From assembly GCA_003558575.1 (NCBI GenBank), contig PWPY01000050.1, positions 1 through 5,102 on the forward strand: a DNA stretch of 5,102 nt. Direction: 5' to 3'. Positions 4,460 through 5,102 of the stretch are shown piece by piece. The position numbers and the translations under genes are program-made. This stretch comes from Desulfonatronovibrio sp. (GTDB taxonomy: Bacteria; Desulfobacterota; Desulfovibrionia; Desulfovibrionales; Desulfonatronovibrionaceae). The notes beneath the pieces were generated by a model, which saw only the letters and a program-made list of their open reading frames with translations, did no database searches and was not told where the DNA came from. The number at the start of each line of letters is the position of its first letter. The stretch's first letter is position 1.

Positions 4460-5102
4460 GTGGTAAAACAGTCCAAGACCGGAGAATCTGGCCTCAAAGA
4501 ACTTAGAAATAAAGTTCTTTTTACTTTTCTGCTCTTAGCCGTCTACAGAATAGGTGTACATATACCTCTTCCTGGCGTAGATGGTGACGCACTTTCTGAT
4601 TTTTTTGAAAGCGCCCAGAATACATTATTTGGACTTTTTGATATGTTCGCAGGTGGTGGATTGAAGAATTTTTCAATATTCGCCCTTGGGATAATGCCAT
4701 ATATTTCAGCGTCAATTATTATGCAGTTGCTGACTGTAGTCAGCCCCACACTGTCCAAATGGAAAAAGGAAGAAGGAGAAGCAGGAAGGAAGAAGATCAC
4801 TCAGTGGACAAGGTATGGAACTGTTCTAATTACCTTAGTCCAGGGAGTCGGCATTTCAATTGGCTTGGAAAATATGACCAGTCCTGGTGGTGCTTCAATC
4901 GTTATGGAGCCAGGCTGGGGATTCAGATTTACCACCATCCTTACTCTTACTGCTGGTACGATTTTCATTATGTGGCTTGGTGAAAGAATAACCGCTAAAG
5001 GTCTCGGCAATGGTATCTCCTTAATAATTTTTGCAGGTATCGTAGCCGGACTTCCTGGGGCATTGTCCAATTCATTTCAACTTTTATCTGCTGGTGAGGT
5101 AA
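4460..5102 (+). CDS. secY: Preprotein translocase subunit SecY, N-terminal half (partial)
   Basis: The first 214 codons of an expected 430-440 are present; the gene runs off the right edge. SecY is the inner-membrane channel of SecYEG, which exports and inserts proteins with SecA or the ribosome. The start must be GTG at 4460: TAA stands directly before it in frame, and no other plausible start precedes TM1. Visible parts are TM1 (about 19-37, ending IPLPG), the plug/TM2 region with signature 1 (SIFALGIMPYISASIIMQLL, 72-91), the basic cytoplasmic loop WKKEEGEAGRKK (101-112), TM3 (about 119-136), TM4 (about 156-174), signature 2 (WLGERITAKGLGNGISLII, 172-190) and TM5 (about 186-205). Location 5 bases after rplO is the standard spc position. 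The first codons contain a perfect inverted repeat. Confidence 0.96.
   Translation, partial: MVKQSKTGESGLKELRNKVLFTFLLLAVYRIGVHIPLPGVDGDALSDFFESAQNTLFGLFDMFAGGGLKNFSIFALGIMPYISASIIMQLLTVVSPTLSKWKKEEGEAGRKKITQWTRYGTVLITLVQGVGISIGLENMTSPGGASIVMEPGWGFRFTTILTLTAGTIFIMWLGERITAKGLGNGISLIIFAGIVAGLPGALSNSFQLLSAGEV
4496..4520 (+). repeat. Inverted repeat (9-bp stem, 7-base loop) with T-rich tail inside secY
   Basis: AAAGAACTT (4496-4504) and AAGTTCTTT (4512-4520) are perfect reverse complements separated by AGAAATA. A T-rich tract follows (TTTTTACTTTT, 4518-4528). It covers secY codons 13-21. Only two of nine pairs are G-C, so the RNA hairpin would be weak. It resembles a poor intrinsic terminator or attenuator, but it also encodes a conserved part of SecY and may be a by-product of AT-rich codon use. 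Confidence 0.45.

Noticed and set aside
4759..4983. 74-codon + strand ORF inside secY in another frame
   Set aside because: It overlaps well-supported SecY sequence carrying both family signatures, and the alternative product resembles nothing I recognise. It is a shadow frame.
4801..5070. Antisense ORF of 89 codons opposite secY, and a similar 104-codon one at 3574-3888 opposite rpsE
   Set aside because: Both lie entirely or almost entirely opposite conserved coding sequence, with no recognisable product and no separate gene context.

Overview
This window is a contiguous stretch of a bacterial ribosomal-protein super-operon, covering the end of the S10 block and nearly all of the spc block. 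All genes lie on the + strand. The order is rplP (3' end only), rpmC, rpsQ, rplN, rplX, rplE, rpsN, rpsH, rplF, rplR, rpsE, rpmD, rplO and secY (5' half only). This is the canonical bacterial order, with no gene missing, inserted or broken. I found no RNA gene, insertion sequence, CRISPR array, attachment site or convincing terminator.

Packing is extreme. Gaps between genes run from 2 to 26 bases. Two junctions overlap: rpmC/rpsQ by 11 bases and rpmD/rplO by 4 bases (ATGA). Most ribosome binding sites lie in or directly against the stop codon of the gene before, so the block is probably read as one long mRNA with coupled translation. There is no stretch over 300 bases without a gene. The rpsQ-rplN junction, where E. 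coli has its separate spc promoter, is only 9 bases here, so the S10 and spc blocks look fused.

Protein features suggest a Gram-negative, delta-type (Desulfobacterota) bacterium, most likely near Desulfovibrionales. The evidence is the L29 core ([19 protein letters not shown]), the short zinc-type S14 (61 aa, C-x2-C-x12-C-x2-C), an L24 with a four-cysteine C-terminal ribbon, and the overall family sequences. Base composition is AT-rich (roughly 40% GC by eye) and AGA/AGG are the preferred arginine codons. This placement comes from recalled family resemblance, not a search, and should be treated as tentative.

Functionally, the products are structural parts of the 30S (S17, S14, S8, S5) and 50S (L16, L29, L14, L24, L5, L6, L18, L30, L15) subunits. 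They are followed by SecY, the channel of the Sec translocon that docks on the ribosome exit site, of which L29 and L24 form part. I see no undescribed system. The points worth a second look are small: a hairpin plus T-run inside the start of secY, a five-codon mini-ORF bridging rplX and rplE, and the junction architecture.
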